This document shows positions 21,878 through 33,160 of a stretch of 64,000 nt of DNA, one piece after another. Where the stretch lies: assembly GCA_963971535.1 (NCBI GenBank), contig OZ020593.1, positions 12,763,500 to 12,827,499 on the forward strand. Direction: 5' to 3'. This DNA comes from Notolepis coatsorum (taxonomy: Eukaryota; Chordata; Actinopteri; Aulopiformes; Paralepididae). How positions within the stretch are numbered: the stretch's first letter is position 1; every line of letters starts with the position of its first letter. Under the pieces are notes generated by a model. The model was not told the origin of the DNA and ran no database searches. It saw only the letters and a program-made list of their open reading frames with translations. Made by a program: the position numbers and the translations under genes.

Positions 21878-23660
21878 CAAGTTTCAAGTTTCTTTATTAG
21901 TTGTCATACAAAAATACAGAATACTTTTATATGAAATGCTTGTTCCTGTTCTGCTCCTGAGAGATTTTTTTTTGTAATTGAGTTACAATACAATATAAAG
22001 TACAATGCAGAATGGGATGAGGTACAACTTAGGATAAGGTGCAATGAGGTATGAGTTGTAGTGCAAATCTTTTTACCAATAAATATAAATATAAAGTGTC
22101 TAAAGGGTGCTACAGTGAGTTGTTTATTTAAAGTGAGTGTGTGCATGTGGATGTGTGTGCTGTGAGTGTATTTGATGGTTTGTTACATAGTGTTATTGTC
22201 GTTGAGCATCCTGATGGCCTGGGGATAGAAGCTCCTTCTGAGTCTCTCTGTGCTTGCCATGAGACTCCGGTATCGCTTGCCTGACCGCAGCAGTTCAAAG
22301 AGGCAGTTGATTGGGTGGCTAGAGTCTTTGATTATTCTCTTAGCCTTACCCATGCAATGCTTGTTGTAAATATCTTGGAGAGTGGGAAGCCCACCTCCAA
22401 TTGTGCATTAGTCTGCTACGGTCTTGTGCGGTGCTATTCCCAAACCAGGAGGTGATATTGCCAGTCAGGATGCTCTCTATTGTGCATGAGTAGAAGTTCT
22501 TAAGGATCTTCTGACTCACTTTGAACTTCCTTAGGCACCTAAGGAAGTAGAGGCGTTGCCTTGCCTTCTTGATTACACTGTCAATGTGTGTGGTCTATGT
22601 CAAGTCCTTGGATATGTGGACTCCGAGGTACTTAAAACTGTTCACTCTCTCAACCGGTGCCCCGTCGATGCTGAGGGGGACTGTAGTCCCTGACCCCCGA
22701 CCTCCTAAAGTCCACAATCATCTCTTTTGTTTTGCTGACGTTCAGGGAGAGGCAGTTCTCCTGACACCACCGCGCCAGATTCTCTATCTCTTCCTGGTAG
22801 GCCCTCTCATCGTTTGCAGAGATCAGGCCCACCACTACTGTGTCGTCAGCAAATTTGATGATTGTGTTGTTGTTCTGCTGTGCCACACAGTCGTGTGTGT
22901 ACAGCAAGTAGAGGAGGGGACTCAGAACACAGCCCTGGGGGGCCCCTATGTTGAGGGTGATGGATGAGGAGGTGCAGTTGCCTGCTCTCACCACCTGGGA
23001 TCTACCCGTCAGGAAGTCCAAGACCCACTGGCAGATGTCATAGTTCAAGCCCAGATCCCTGAGCTTGGCTATGAATTTGGAGGGGACTATGGTATTGAAT
23101 GCTGAGCTGTAGACAATGAACAGAATTCTCACATAGTTCCCCTGCCTCTTGTCCAGGTGTGATGCTGCTGTGTGCAGCACATGGGCTATGGCGTCCTCCG
23201 TGGACCTGTTGGGGCAATATGCAAATTGCAGGGGGTCCAGGTTGATGGGGAGGGAGGAACAGATGTAGCCCTTCACAAGCTTCTCAAAGCACTTCATGGC
23301 TATGGAGGTGAGAGCTACAGGCAAGCGGGCGCAGATTTTTTGGGTATAGGGATAATGGTGGACTTCTTCAGACAGGTGGGGATGACAGCCTGTTCTAAGG
23401 ACAGGTTAAATATGTCAGGGAATACCGGGGCCAATTGGTCGGCACAGACTTTTAGGACACGGCCGGGGATACCGTCCGGTCCTGCTGCCTTCCTGGTATT
23501 CACTTTCTTAAAGGTCCTCCTCACCTCATGTTCTGTTATCCTGAAAACTGAGTCTCCATCAGCAGTGCCCTCCCCCCCTCCATTGCAGAGGTTTGTAGGC
23601 TGGTGTTGTTATTCACAGCCTCAAACCTCGCATAGAAGGTATTGAGATCATTTGCCAAAG
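21878..23660 (-). mobile_element. CR1/Rex1-type LINE, 5'-truncated and decayed
   Basis: The minus strand encodes in order AAGPDGIPGRVLKVCADQLA (about 23460), [89 protein letters not shown] and [10 protein letters not shown], all reverse-transcriptase domains in family order. The frame is lost left of 22650, but conserved C-terminal sequence and the 3' end AAGTTTCAAGTTTC (inverted, 21878-21895) remain. The motif A aspartate is replaced: LFIVYSSAF, against LFIDYSSAF in the copy at 13 kb. There is also a short deletion between the two frames near 23320. Not a functional element. Confidence 0.88.
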
Positions 23661-23732
23661 AGATTTAGTTAATTTTAATCAGTGCCCACGTTCATCAAAT
23701 AAAAAAAACTCTTTAATTTGTAAAATACTAAG

Positions 23733-23945
23733 GGCTAGATCCACAAAGAATGGATTGCACAGTGCTAATTGCACCCTTACTTACAATTCATTATGAATTG
23801 AAAATGGGGGACCCTGATGTAAACAGGACGAAAGTCTTTCTCTGGTCTGTATCCCCTTACCAATTGTGTGTATTGAGCAGTACTGTATTGTACCCATTCT
23901 GCAATCTGTTAATACAAATTTCATTCAATCAATCACCACACAGGT
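23733..23945 (+). mobile_element. Left portion of the long-TIR MITE
   Basis: AGGGCTAGATCCACAAAGAA through ATGAATTGAAAATGGGGGAC and on to (AATC)n, matching 6001-6990 without the solo LTR. It supplies the empty-site sequence for that LTR. Confidence 0.8.
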
Positions 23946-24059
23946 GATTGATTGAATGAAAATTGTATTAACAGATTTTACACTAATGGTATACATTCAG
24001 ATTCAAATGTGTTATTGCCTATATTTATTGTAACGTATAAGAATAAGTCTTTAATTGTC

Positions 24060-24135
24060 ATGCACACACACACGCATGCTAGATGGGCGGGAACACACAC
24101 ATCCCGTCGTCCTCCCCCCCCCCCCCCCCCAAGGG
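24060..24135. repeat. (CA)n and C17 run
   Basis: A short CA microsatellite, then a long C run (about 24113-24129) in a GC-rich pocket. Confidence 0.7.
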
Positions 24136-24361
24136 CAGCCGGGAGCAGACGTGGGCCGCGCCCCGGGGACCTATCCAAGTGCTCCTGTCAGTCTTCGTTT
24201 AGGGACGTGACAGCGTTAGCGATCTGTTCTGCATGTATTTCCATTGGGTTTATCTCTTTTTCTGGAGGGGAATTGATTGATTTTTATTGTGGAGTAAAAG
24301 ACAGCATCCAAGGGATAAAAACATGAGAAAGTGCAAGCACTTATTTCCATCATGGTCCCTG

Positions 24362-24528
24362 GTTTTGGACATGGACAGACATCATAAAACATAGAGCATC
24401 ATAATAGAACACAGAGCATCATAATAAAACATAGATCATCATAATAAAACATAGATCATCATAATAAAACATAGATCATCATAATAAAAACATAGAGCAT
24501 CATAATAAAACATATAGCAACCCCATAA
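24362..24528. repeat. About 22-bp tandem repeat, seven or more units
   Basis: Repeated CATAATAAAACATAGATCAT with GAGCAT and GAACAC variants. Confidence 0.9.
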
Positions 24529-24549
24529 ACATTAACCTGTATTTGACTT

Positions 24550-24728
24550 ATTTTTTTATTTAATTTTTTATCTTTTTTCCCCTTCCTTTTTCTCCCATCG
24601 CAATGTTAGTCGTTATGCCAATTCCCAATCCCCTTCCTGGTCGTTGCGCACCTACCCCCCCTACAGTCGGTCTGGGAGAGTGGAGGCTATCACATGCTTC
24701 CTCCGACACATGTGTAGCCAGATGTAAC
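24550..24728 (-). mobile_element. SINE family 1, 3' part, inverted
   Basis: CCCTTCCTGGTCGTTGCGCA and CTTCCTCCGACACATGTG are the complement of the SINE 3' body. It abuts a truncated TTAA element directly. Confidence 0.65.
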
Positions 24729-24729
24729 G

Positions 24730-25030
24730 TTGTAAACGCTAGTCCAGCCTGAGTATTTAAACCCCACCCGCACGGCTCAGATCGGCTCCGAAAACAAACT
24801 ACACCATTTCTAATAGAGTGCAATACCGGCTGGAAGGCGTAGGCGGCGGTATTTGCCCTTTTGCAAGCTCAGACCCATTCCCAATGATAACATCAGGCTG
24901 GATGGATGAAAATTGAATGGATATAGCTAATAAAAGAGATAACGATTAAAACCCGACTTTTCTCGTGATTGGCGCTGACCGGTTGGCGAGTTAACCCGAC
25001 TTTTTCCGTGATTGGTGCTGAATGAGTTAA
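24730..25030 (-). mobile_element. TTAA-family element, truncated, inverted
   Basis: Ends GGTGCTGAATGAGTTAA at the right (TTAA 25027-25030). On the minus strand it matches the copy at 61725-62123 (shared GTTAACTCGCC, GCAAATACCGCCGCCTACGC, GAGCCGTGC). Subterminal sites appear as CCCGACTTTTCTCGTG and CCCGACTTTTTCCGTG. Confidence 0.75.
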
Positions 25031-25043
25031 GGACTACTCTCAT

Positions 25044-25258
25044 AGAGCTCCCGTAGCTCACTGCATATCTCGGCGCTATTTCTGCGTCGGGGAAAACCGT
25101 GCTCGTCACGGATCTGGGGGACACGAGTTCGATTCCCGGACCCGCCGTCATTTCTCAGAATGTCTTCCCCTGCTCTACATCCCATTTCAACCTGTTTCTG
25201 TCGGTCATGCTTGACCAGAAAAGCGATAAATGCTAAAAAATAAAGTTTAAAAAAAAAA
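25044..25258 (+). mobile_element. tRNA-derived SINE, family 3, 13-bp target duplication
   Basis: Head GAGCTCCCGTAGCTCACTGC, B box GAGTTCGATTCCC, body CTGTTTCTGTCGGTCATGCTTG and a poly-A tail. GGACTACTCTCAT flanks it perfectly (25031-25043 and 25259-25271). A second copy is at 44519-44761. Confidence 0.92.
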
Positions 25259-25483
25259 GGACTACTCTCATTAATTTATTTTGAGCTGTCTGAAGTGAAA
25301 CCCTTGCGAGCACGGGGAGAACATGCAAACTCCACACAGAAAGGCCCGGAAGATACCCCACCTGGATAACCTGGCATAATATAACCGATTTATTGACAAA
25401 AAACATATAACAACATTGACAGATCAACATGTGTATTTACCTTGTCAGGGATAGAATGAAAAGTCCAGCACTTATTTCCATCG

Positions 25484-25720
25484 TTGATCCTCACCTGCAC
25501 CTATCTTGTGTATACTGTTTATTTTTCTCATATTTTTATATTCAGAGTTAATTATATTGTTTACACGGTTTATTTTTTCCTCGTATTTTTATATTCATAT
25601 TTTATTGTATTGCCTATATTTATGTATTTCTTCTGTTACCCTGCCCATACCTGTACCCCCCCTCCCCCCATGCTGCTATCACACCTGAATTTCCCCAAGG
25701 ATATCTTATCTTATCTCCGA
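25484..25720 (+). repeat. Retroposon 3' tail (AATTTCCCCAAGG family)
   Basis: TTTTTATATTCAGAGTTAAT through CACACCTGAATTTCCCCAAGG and the tail ATATCTTATCTTATC. An internal direct duplication of the TTTATATTCA...TTTA segment is visible. Confidence 0.65.
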
Positions 25721-25857
25721 ACCCCCAGGCAGCTCAGGCAGGCTAGCAGACAGAAAGGCAGTGGTTTGGTTTGTCCCTAGTTATCGGATTTTCTCATAGT
25801 GGCCAAGATAATGATGACTTATGAATAGTTTTAAATATTTCTTATTTTTTTAATAAA

Positions 25858-25905
25858 TGGACTTTTCCCACGATATTCTAATTGATTGAGCTGCACCTGT
25901 AAATA
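25858..25905 (+). repeat. Mariner-MITE end fragment
   Basis: GGACTTTTCCCACGATATTC and GAGCTGCACCTGTA match the right end of the MITE at 58099-58454. Confidence 0.65.
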
Positions 25906-25999
25906 AAAAATAAAGGTATGTTTCTCACTGTTTGAGTTTAAATCAAGAAGAGTTGACCCAAGTAAGATGGCTGCATTTTCATCCCACCCACCAGCAGTG

Positions 26000-26599
26000 T
26001 CTCCTCCTATAGTTTTCTCTCCGTCTGCCCAATTCACTCCGCCTCTCGCCCGCACTGTGAAGCAGCATTGATCTTGAACCCAATGTGCAGATAATGAGAC
26101 TCGGCAGACAGATCTTGTTAAAACCCAGTTTGGGTTTATTTAATAATAATAGAATGGTCAGGTATTCAGGCAGGGGTCGATACACGGGGGAGAGCACTCG
26201 TACAGTCCAGGGGCGTGCGCGGGACAGGAGAGTCAGACAGGCAGGGGTCAAAGCGTGTACAGGGTAGTTAGCCAGGCAGGGATCAAAAACGGGTGCTGCA
26301 GGTCCTCATACGTTGTGGGAATAGGCAAGGAGAGTTGTCAGGCGGGCATGGGTCAGAGCACGTCTTGTTGAGAGCCAGAGAACAGGGTGAAGAGCCAGGT
26401 AGGACTGCAGGGAAGGATGAGAACACGGGTTAGATACGGTCGAAGCACAATGGACTAGAGAACAATACGAGAGAGAGAGAGAGAGACTTTTTCTATTTTA
26501 TACTTTTTATCTATTTTATCTAGCACACTCAGGAGCTCATACAGAAAAAAGCATTTCATGGAAAAGTATTGTGTATTTTACTATGACAACTATTAAAGA

Positions 26600-26600
<1 letters not shown>
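26000..26600. other. Unassigned GGCAGGGGTC-rich sequence
   Basis: Repeated CAGGCAGGGGTC/CAGGCAGGGATC words between 26160 and 26290 resemble a decayed repeat. A (GA)n stretch lies at 26469-26486. No exon recognised. Confidence 0.4.

Positions 26601-26605
<5 letters not shown>

Positions 26606-26660
<55 letters not shown>
26606..26660. repeat. (GA)n microsatellite, about 54 bp
   Basis: Uninterrupted GA repeats; the Ser/Leu frame on the minus strand is an artefact. Confidence 0.95.
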
Positions 26661-26662
<2 letters not shown>

Positions 26663-26827
26663 CCAGGTAGGGACTGTGCCAAATACCTGGCGTTACTTTC
26701 GTTTCATGGTGAAAATCAAATAGAAAATCAAATAGAAACCCCAAGATGAAAATAACCAATAATTCAAAACAACAGTTTGGAACCCAACTCCGATGCAGAG
26801 AACATTGCCCTCCAAACAGTCCTTTCT

Positions 26828-27110
26828 TTTCAAGTTTCAAGTTTTGTTTTATTTGTCACGTATAAATGACATGCTTGGTTCTGTATGAGTCCCTGAGAAT
26901 GTGCTTCATACAGTAAAAAAAGTTTAAAAGAAGAATAAAATCCCAACACTATACAAATATATACAATATGCAAACTACAGTACAACCTAAAGTACAATGA
27001 AGTAAAATGCAGACAATGAGGTACAAAAATTCAAACTTTAAAAGAAATGCTAAATTCAAAACATTTCTTAAATATGGTGTGGTGTTAAAAGTGTCTAAAG
27101 TGAGTGTTAA
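26828..27110 (-). repeat. LINE 3' end, inverted
   Basis: CAAGTTTCAAGTTTTGTTTT and ATTTGTCACGTATAAATGAC. On the minus strand this is an A-rich LINE tail similar to the short plus-strand piece at 62620-62680. Confidence 0.6.
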
Positions 27111-27349
27111 TGTTAAGGGTAAGTGTTTGTCTTGTTTGTTGGCACTGTTCAGTAGTTAGATCTGTAAGACCCCCGATGTTGAGCTCCTACGGCACATCTA
27201 AACGATGCAACAGCTTTATACTAGTCTATAATCAAAATAATAATCTCTGTTATACAGTACTGTATATTTGTATATCATGTATGTCATAAATGTCATGATA
27301 TATATATCGGTATATCTGTATGTTGTGTATGTCATAAATGTCATTGTGT

Positions 27350-27492
27350 ATTGAAAATGGGGGACCCTGATGTAGACGAAGACGAAAGTCTTTCTCTGGT
27401 CTGCATCCCCTTAACAATTGTGTGTATTGAGCCGTACTCTATTGTACCCATTCTGCAATCTGTTAATAAAATGTTCAATCAATCAATCAATC
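27350..27492 (+). repeat. Middle-to-tail segment of the long-TIR MITE/retroposon family
   Basis: GAAAATGGGGGACCCTGATG to GCAATCTGTTAATAAAATG and (AATC)n. The left terminal repeat is absent. Confidence 0.7.
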
Positions 27493-27664
27493 CACACCAT
27501 TTCACTTTCCACTCCGAAAAGGTCAGACGTGTCGTACGGTATCTGTGCCGATGGGGCAGATCCGTCTGTCTGTGCGTATTCTTTTCTTTTCCTGAGCAAA
27601 ACTACTGCCATAGTAAAGGTTCCATGTTCGATGGCAACGACCCTTAAATAAAATAAATAAATGG

Positions 27665-27920
27665 TGCATTTATATAGCAGCTTTTATACAAAGTGCTTTA
27701 AAAATTGTTTTGATCCATTCACCTCACACATTCACACACCAATGGCGGAGGCGACCATGCAAGGTGCCGACCTGCTCATCAGGAGCAATTAGGGTTTAAT
27801 TAGGGTGTCTTGCTCGAGGACACTTCAACACGCTGCCCGGGAGGAGGAGCGGGAATCAAACCGGGAACCTCTGGATTACCAGATGACTGCTCTACCTCCT
27901 GAGCCACTCCGCCCCCCCAA
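27665..27920 (-). mobile_element. SINE family 2, inverted
   Basis: GGTGCATTTATATAGCAGCTTT, CTTGCTCGAGGACACTTCAA and CTGCTCTACCTCCTGAGCC are the complements of the family-2 tail, body and tRNA-like head. Confidence 0.8.
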
Positions 27921-28227
27921 AAACAACACTTAACTGGCCAAAGTCTGTCGTAAAAAAAAAGCTGTACGGTCATTTGAGAACTGGCCAAAGTTTGTTTCGT
28001 ACACTGGCCACTGTGTATAAACACTGCCATAAATCAATTTATTGGAGCTGTCGTCAATAAGGCTCCCCTGACCCCTGTAGAGCGGCGGGGCCTCTGGCCC
28101 TAGGAACTTCAGACAACACACATGTTTATAAAAGTTAAAATGCCCTGAGGACTTTCACTCTGATTTGGTTTCCACAGGGATGCTTCTAATGGTAGCCCAT
28201 AGACCTGGGGAGTCACAGGGGAGGTTA

Positions 28228-28405
28228 AGGTCTTCCTTTATTGATCCCTTGGGGAAATTCGGGCATCATAGGAGGAGGGGGGAGGGGGGGTACAGGTATG
28301 GGCAGGGTAACGGTAGAAAGACATAAATATAAGCCATACAATTAGATCTGAATATAAAAGTATGAGAAAAAATAAACAGTGTAAAAAATATAATGAACTC
28401 TGAAT
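28228..28405 (-). repeat. Retroposon 3' tail, inverted (AATTTCCCCAAGG family)
   Basis: TTATTGATCCCTTGGGGAAA and TACAGGTATGGGCAGGGTAA; inverse of 25484-25720. Confidence 0.65.
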
Positions 28406-28577
28406 AAAGTTCTTCATTCCGACAGCCATCAGACTATATAATGCATCACTGTCTGTGCCTCACTGCATCACTGAGCACAGGGTGACAGTACAACTCTGGC
28501 AAATCTTACTGGACTTTTAAGGTGAGACACCCCAGGTGAATAGGCAAAACAAAAATTTGAATAAATATCACTATGTC

Positions 28578-28692
28578 TGTAATTGGAGCGGAGTGAGAGA
28601 CGGAGTCACGGAGTTGGACAGAAGAAGTGGGGACAGAATGGGTTGGAGAGTGATAGGCAACCTTCGGAACGAAGAAGCCACCTAATGATGAT
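28578..28692 (+). mobile_element. RTE-type LINE 3' fragment with (GAT)n tail
   Basis: GGTTGGAGAGTGATAGGCAA through CCACCTAATGATGATGATG is the extreme 3' end of an RTE-like element. It splits the repeat that reads CACTATGAAACTTTCCC intact at 30637. Confidence 0.6.
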
Positions 28693-29719
28693 GATGAAAC
28701 TTTCCCAGTTTGTTATGTACATAACAACTTAGAAAAAATGTATTGCAAGTTTTCTGAGATCTTATGTTTATATATGCAAAATAAGCATTACCTCATTAAA
28801 TATGCACTAATTTGCATATGACGTTTGGGTATAAATACTAACATTGGATGATGCCAGATTTAAAAAAAAAAATTTCATTATGTTGACACATAACACAGTG
28901 AACTTTTTACAGAAGGGATTGTGGATATGTCTTTTTATCATCCCATGAATCAGGAAATGCTGACTACAGTCATAAAAAAATCTATTTTCGCCATGTTTTT
29001 TGGTCTAAATGTACTATAAATCAGGCTATGAATGATATATCAACAAACCCCTCTGTAAAAAGATGCAGGGTATATATAGGAAGAAATGTGGAAAGTATGG
29101 TGTGTGTAGGTGCTATGGAATGGTACATGTCTACCCTTGCATGTAAGAAAAACGCATAAATACAAATTTTTGGGAAAACGCCTTCAAAGTTCTGTATTGT
29201 AAAATGCCATAATTATTTTTTTGAAATGGCTATTTACAAACACAATACCTACTGTAATCAAACCATTAGTAATTGACAACCTAAACACATGCCTGATAAC
29301 TGAATAATAATAATAGGGCTGACCTTCAAAGCTTTTTTTGGCAATCGAAGCTTCAGGGCCGAGCTTCGATTTTAATTCGAAGCTTCGATTTTTTTTTTTT
29401 TTTTTTTTTTTATCTTATGTTGTGGGACTTGTACAGCACTTTCGTAAACGTTGTTGTTTTTAAATGTGCTCTATAAATAAAGTGGGTTGGATTAATTAAT
29501 TAAGTAGCCCCTTTCGTGACTGACGCATCCAACAAGGTTTCACTCGGCTGTGTGATTTAATTCAAGGTGGATCGCTGTTGTCGTTTGAACAACTTCAGAT
29601 TTCATGGGAACTACCAATCCCCCAAATCAAGAATGTTTAAGATGAATGAAGTAAGATTTTGATTATTTGAAATATGGCCTGTGTAGACTAAACTATGCAC
29701 AGAATTATGTCAGTCTACA

Positions 29720-29816
29720 TCTACAAAGTCTACATTGCCGGACCATGTAGAATCCGGACCTTGTAGACTCTACAAGGTCCGGATTCTACATGGTCCGGCA
29801 ATGTAGACCTTGTAGA
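29720..29816. repeat. Near-perfect 97-bp palindrome
   Basis: Two 48-bp arms around a single central C at 29768, with one mismatch in the arms. The centre reads ACCTTGTAGACTCTACAAGG. Likely to form a cruciform or hairpin. Confidence 0.95.
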
Positions 29817-30102
29817 CTCCACTACAGACCAATTATCAGTGAATGTTCATGCATTTTTAAGAAGGGCAACTTCCACAAAAAAACAAAGAACTCACCAAAA
29901 CATCTCAGTAGCACCTTATCTAAATGTTATATTTCATATATGGAGATTCATATTTATTTATGTATTGCATGCGTTTCTACATTTTATTTCCTATTTTGTT
30001 TATTCATCCCAGTATCTTTCTTTCTTATGTGTGGAATTCTACAAGGTGCGCGCACACACACACACACACCTACACACACACCTACACACACACACACACA
30101 CT

Positions 30103-30410
30103 TACATTTAGTCATTTAGCTGACGCTTTTATCCAAAGCGACTTACAAGTTCTGTACGACAAGACAGCAAGAAGGGTACAACTCTATCAGCTGAGTAACA
30201 ATGTTCATCAAAGTGTTGCGTGTTACAGTGTAGGTTAGTTTATTAGGACAAGTGCATGACAGTAAGGTTAGTCACGGTTAGATTTTTTTTTTTTTATCAT
30301 TTCAGATAATGGTTGAAGAAGTGAGTCTTTAGTCGACGGCGAAAGATTGGACGGGATTCGGCTGTCCTAACTGGGATGGGTAGTTCACACACACACACAC
30401 ACAAATCGAA
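30103..30410 (-). mobile_element. L2-type LINE 3' end, inverted
   Basis: TTAGCTGACGCTTTTATCCA plus the minus-strand peptide SRPIFRRRLKTHFFNHYLK, the same C-terminus as the L2 at 34151-35461. Preceded by (CA)n at 30052-30102. Confidence 0.8.
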
Positions 30411-30929
30411 GTAAAAAAAAAAAAAATTGAAAAAAAAATTCGTTGATTTTTTTTTTTTTGATTTTTTTTTTAATGTTCGAAGCTTGTGCCATCGAATCGA
30501 ACGTTCGAAGCTTCGAAGCATTTAAGACAGCCCTAAATAATAATGATGTTATTGAACTGAACAGAACTACACACAGGCTACAAACAGTGTAGTAACAGTG
30601 TAGTACCCCCTAATAGGCAAAAAATATTTGAATAGATATCACTATGAAACTTTCCCAGTTTGTTATGTACATATAAACTAAGACAAAATATATTGCATGT
30701 TTTCTGAATTTTATGTTTATATATGCAAATGAGGCACTTCCCCATAAAATATGTGCACATTTATGGATGCAATAAGGCAACATGAAGTAAAATAAACAAC
30801 TAAATGTGTGTTATTGACGTTTTATTTTCACTAGTTTCATAGAAAACATGTTTAGGAAGCAAAATATAACAAAATCAACAAAAAAAAGTATATTTGCCTA
30901 TTCACCTGGGGTGTCTCGCCTTAAATCGT

Positions 30930-31300
30930 CATTTTACAATTGTACACTTATTATTACTGTACATTTTACTATATATGACTGTATATTTTTGGCTATATAT
31001 TTTAGAATGTATATCCCTGTCTGTATTTTATTCGTGATTTGTGATTTTCGACTACCTAAATGTTTACTGTGAGCGATCTGTGGAGCTGAATTACCCTCGG
31101 GATCAATTAAGTACTTCTATTCTATTCTATTCATAAAAATACGAGAAAAATAAACAGTGTAACAGTGTGTGCCCTATCGGTTATCTTATACGTTACAATA
31201 AATATAGGCAATAAATCATTTTAATCTGAATATATACTATGAGTGAGAGTAAACAGTATACACAAGGTGCCCTTGGTCCTGACTGAATCCGAATACACAA
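30930..31300. repeat. Two retroposon 3' tails in opposite orientation
   Basis: 30930-31125 (plus, ends ATTAAGTACTTCTATTC) and 31130-31300 (minus, ACGAGAAAAATAAACAGTGT). Both belong to families seen elsewhere in the window. Confidence 0.5.
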
Positions 31301-31489
31301 GGTACTGAGGTCCTCCTGACTGAATCTCAGTCGGTAAAGAACCCAGGACGCCTATCGCAAAGAGTAGGGCGTTCCCCGACGTTCCTGGCTAAATTCCCAA
31401 TCAGGCCTCTGACATCAAGGCCACCTAATCATCCCTCCCCCCCTTAATTGGCTGATATCAGCCCTTGTCTCCTGAGCCGTTAAGCCATT

Positions 31490-31650
31490 GTGTAGTGTGA
31501 TGTGTGCCTGGTGCCTGTGTGTATGGCAGCCATTGAGCCTGCATAGCCCAAGGTTGGGTGCTACCAGTGGTGGTGAAGGAGGCAATTTCCACCCTACATT
31601 GTGGGGAGCGCTTTGAGTGTCTAGAAAAGCGCTATATAAATGTAATGAAT
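31490..31650 (+). repeat. SINE family 2-like fragment
   Basis: ACATTGTGGGGAGCGCTTTG and AAAAGCGCTATATAAATGTA resemble the family-2 3' part; no tRNA head. Confidence 0.5.
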
Positions 31651-31654
31651 TATT

Positions 31655-32262
31655 GTGATGGACTGTGAGGCGGGAATGGAAAGGGCGGTGAGGGCGAGAG
31701 TGGCGGCGGCATGGAGGAAGTGGCGGGAAATTAGTAGGCTACTGTTGAATCGAAACATAGATGTAAAGATCAGAGGAGGGATATATGAAGCATGTGTGAG
31801 ATCAGTTCTCCTGTATGGTTCAGAAACGTGGGCAATGACAAAAATGGTGATGGTGGTGTTAAGAAGCTGTGATCGGAAGATGTTGAGCTATGTGGCGGGA
31901 GTCAGACGGCAGGATGGGAGGACCAGTGCCGAGGTGGATGAGATCTGTGGTGTTGATTGATTGATTTATGGATATGGACGTCTCAGGTGGTTTGGACATG
32001 TGAGAAGATCGGAGGAGGGGGTGATGTTGAGAGGGGTGGAGGAGATGATTGTGGATGGGCGGAGGAGGCCGAGAGGGAGACCGAAGCAGACGTGGAGGGG
32101 ATGTGTGGAGAATGATATGAGGGATCTGGAGATACATGAAGACATGGCACAAAACCATGCCCAGTGGCGTGGAGTCATCGCCCCGTCCAACCTCACTGTA
32201 GTGGGAAAATAGGGACGTAAAACGAAGATGATGATGATGATGATGATGATTTATTATTATTA
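31655..32262 (+). mobile_element. RTE-like LINE C-terminus with in-frame stop and (GAT)n tail
   Basis: One frame encodes ACVRSVLLYGSETWAMTK, then after a TGA at 31958-31960 continues YGRLRWFGHVRRSEEGVM and RPRGRPKQTWRGCVENDMRD. This is the conserved C-terminal region of RTE-type (or related) LINE polyproteins. The 3' end is (GAT)n at about 32228-32250, typical of RTE microsatellite tails. 5'-truncated and dead. Confidence 0.78.
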
Positions 32263-32504
32263 CCCTAACTGGCATGACGTTGCAGTCCATGCAGGTTTTG
32301 GCCATGCATTCTTTCTCAAGCAAATAATTTACAAGACTTAACAAAAAACAATCGATTGACAGCCCTACTAAAAACATTAACGACTCCTCAATGGCTCGGT
32401 GGATTGAGAATTCGGGCCCTTACCGACAGCAAACGTCTAGTTAGTTGATGGTGTTTGTTGGAGTTCGGTACACCCCTACGCATAGTTGCTCTACGCCTGG
32501 AAAA

Positions 32505-32600
32505 GAAGTTGGGCATCCGACCAGAGTGCAAATGTAACAGTAAAGATATATATATAGTATCTACAGATATGTAAAAAGGATTATATGCAGAGATTATACA
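32505..32600 (-). repeat. Fragment of the TTTGCACTCTGGTTGGATG family, inverted
   Basis: GGCATCCGACCAGAGTGCAA and ATATAGTATCTACAGATATG are inverse matches to 52258-52280 and to the minisatellite unit at 296-717. Confidence 0.6.
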
Positions 32601-32957
32601 GTATCACAAGTATCACATAATATCACAAATAACCAAATATTAAGTTTATCATTCTAAACATTTATGAGTTATGCTGTGATGTAGTTATCAGAAAAGTAAA
32701 TGACTATCTTTTCTGCATAAGGAAGCCATACCTTTATGGTAGCGTTCCTCATAGTTTCCACGGACACACAAATAGGCGTGGAACTTTTTTCCAACTAATC
32801 TTCAGTTCATACTTATAGGGTAGACTGAGAAAGATGGTAAACGGCGCATTTATATAGCGCTTTTATCCAATTTTGAGAGAGATATGGAAGACAATTAATA
32901 TAATGTACCACTGCCAATTAGCGCTTCCTTACAGTGCTTCCTCTCTGGGCAGAGTTT

Positions 32958-33142
32958 ATTTTTTTTATTATTATTTTTTAGCATTTTTACAGCTTTTCTT
33001 GGTCACGCAGGACCGACAGAGGAGAGGGCGACCGGGAGGAGAGGTGGGGAGGACATGCGACAAATAACGTCGGGTGCTGGGATCGAACCCGGGTCGGCCG
33101 CGTAGGTGCGCGAGGCACTATGGTATGCGCCACGAGGGCGCC
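32958..33142 (-). mobile_element. tRNA-derived SINE, family 4, 18-bp target duplication
   Basis: Minus strand starts GGGCGCCCTCGTGGCGCA, with B box GGGTTCGATCCC and an A/T-rich tail. CCTCTCTGGGCAGAGTTT flanks it perfectly at 32940-32957 and 33143-33160. Confidence 0.92.
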
Positions 33143-33160
33143 CCTCTCTGGGCAGAGTTT

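Larger units (their letters stand above)
29314..30535. mobile_element. hAT-type element, 8-bp target duplication, composite interior
   Basis: Ends TAGGGCTGACC and GACAGCCCTA; AATAATAA flanks it at 29306-29313 and 30536-30543. The terminal zone is rich in TTCGAAGCTTCGA words. The interior contains the 97-bp palindrome at 29720-29816 and an inverted L2 3' end. No transposase. Confidence 0.82.
28516..30927. mobile_element. TTAA-ended DNA transposon pair with nested insertions
   Basis: TTAAGGTGAGACACCCCAGG at the left and its complement CCTGGGGTGTCTCGCCTTAA at the right, both ending in TTAA. An internal block (AAACTTTCCCAGTTTGTTATG) occurs twice in direct orientation (28697 and 30650), so two copies or a partial duplication are present. 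An RTE tail (28578-28692) and a hAT element (29314-30535) are nested inside. No transposase frame. Confidence 0.65.

Noticed and set aside
24362..24528. Possible CRISPR-like array (regular short repeats)
   Set aside because: Repeats are directly tandem without unique spacers, and the genome is eukaryotic.
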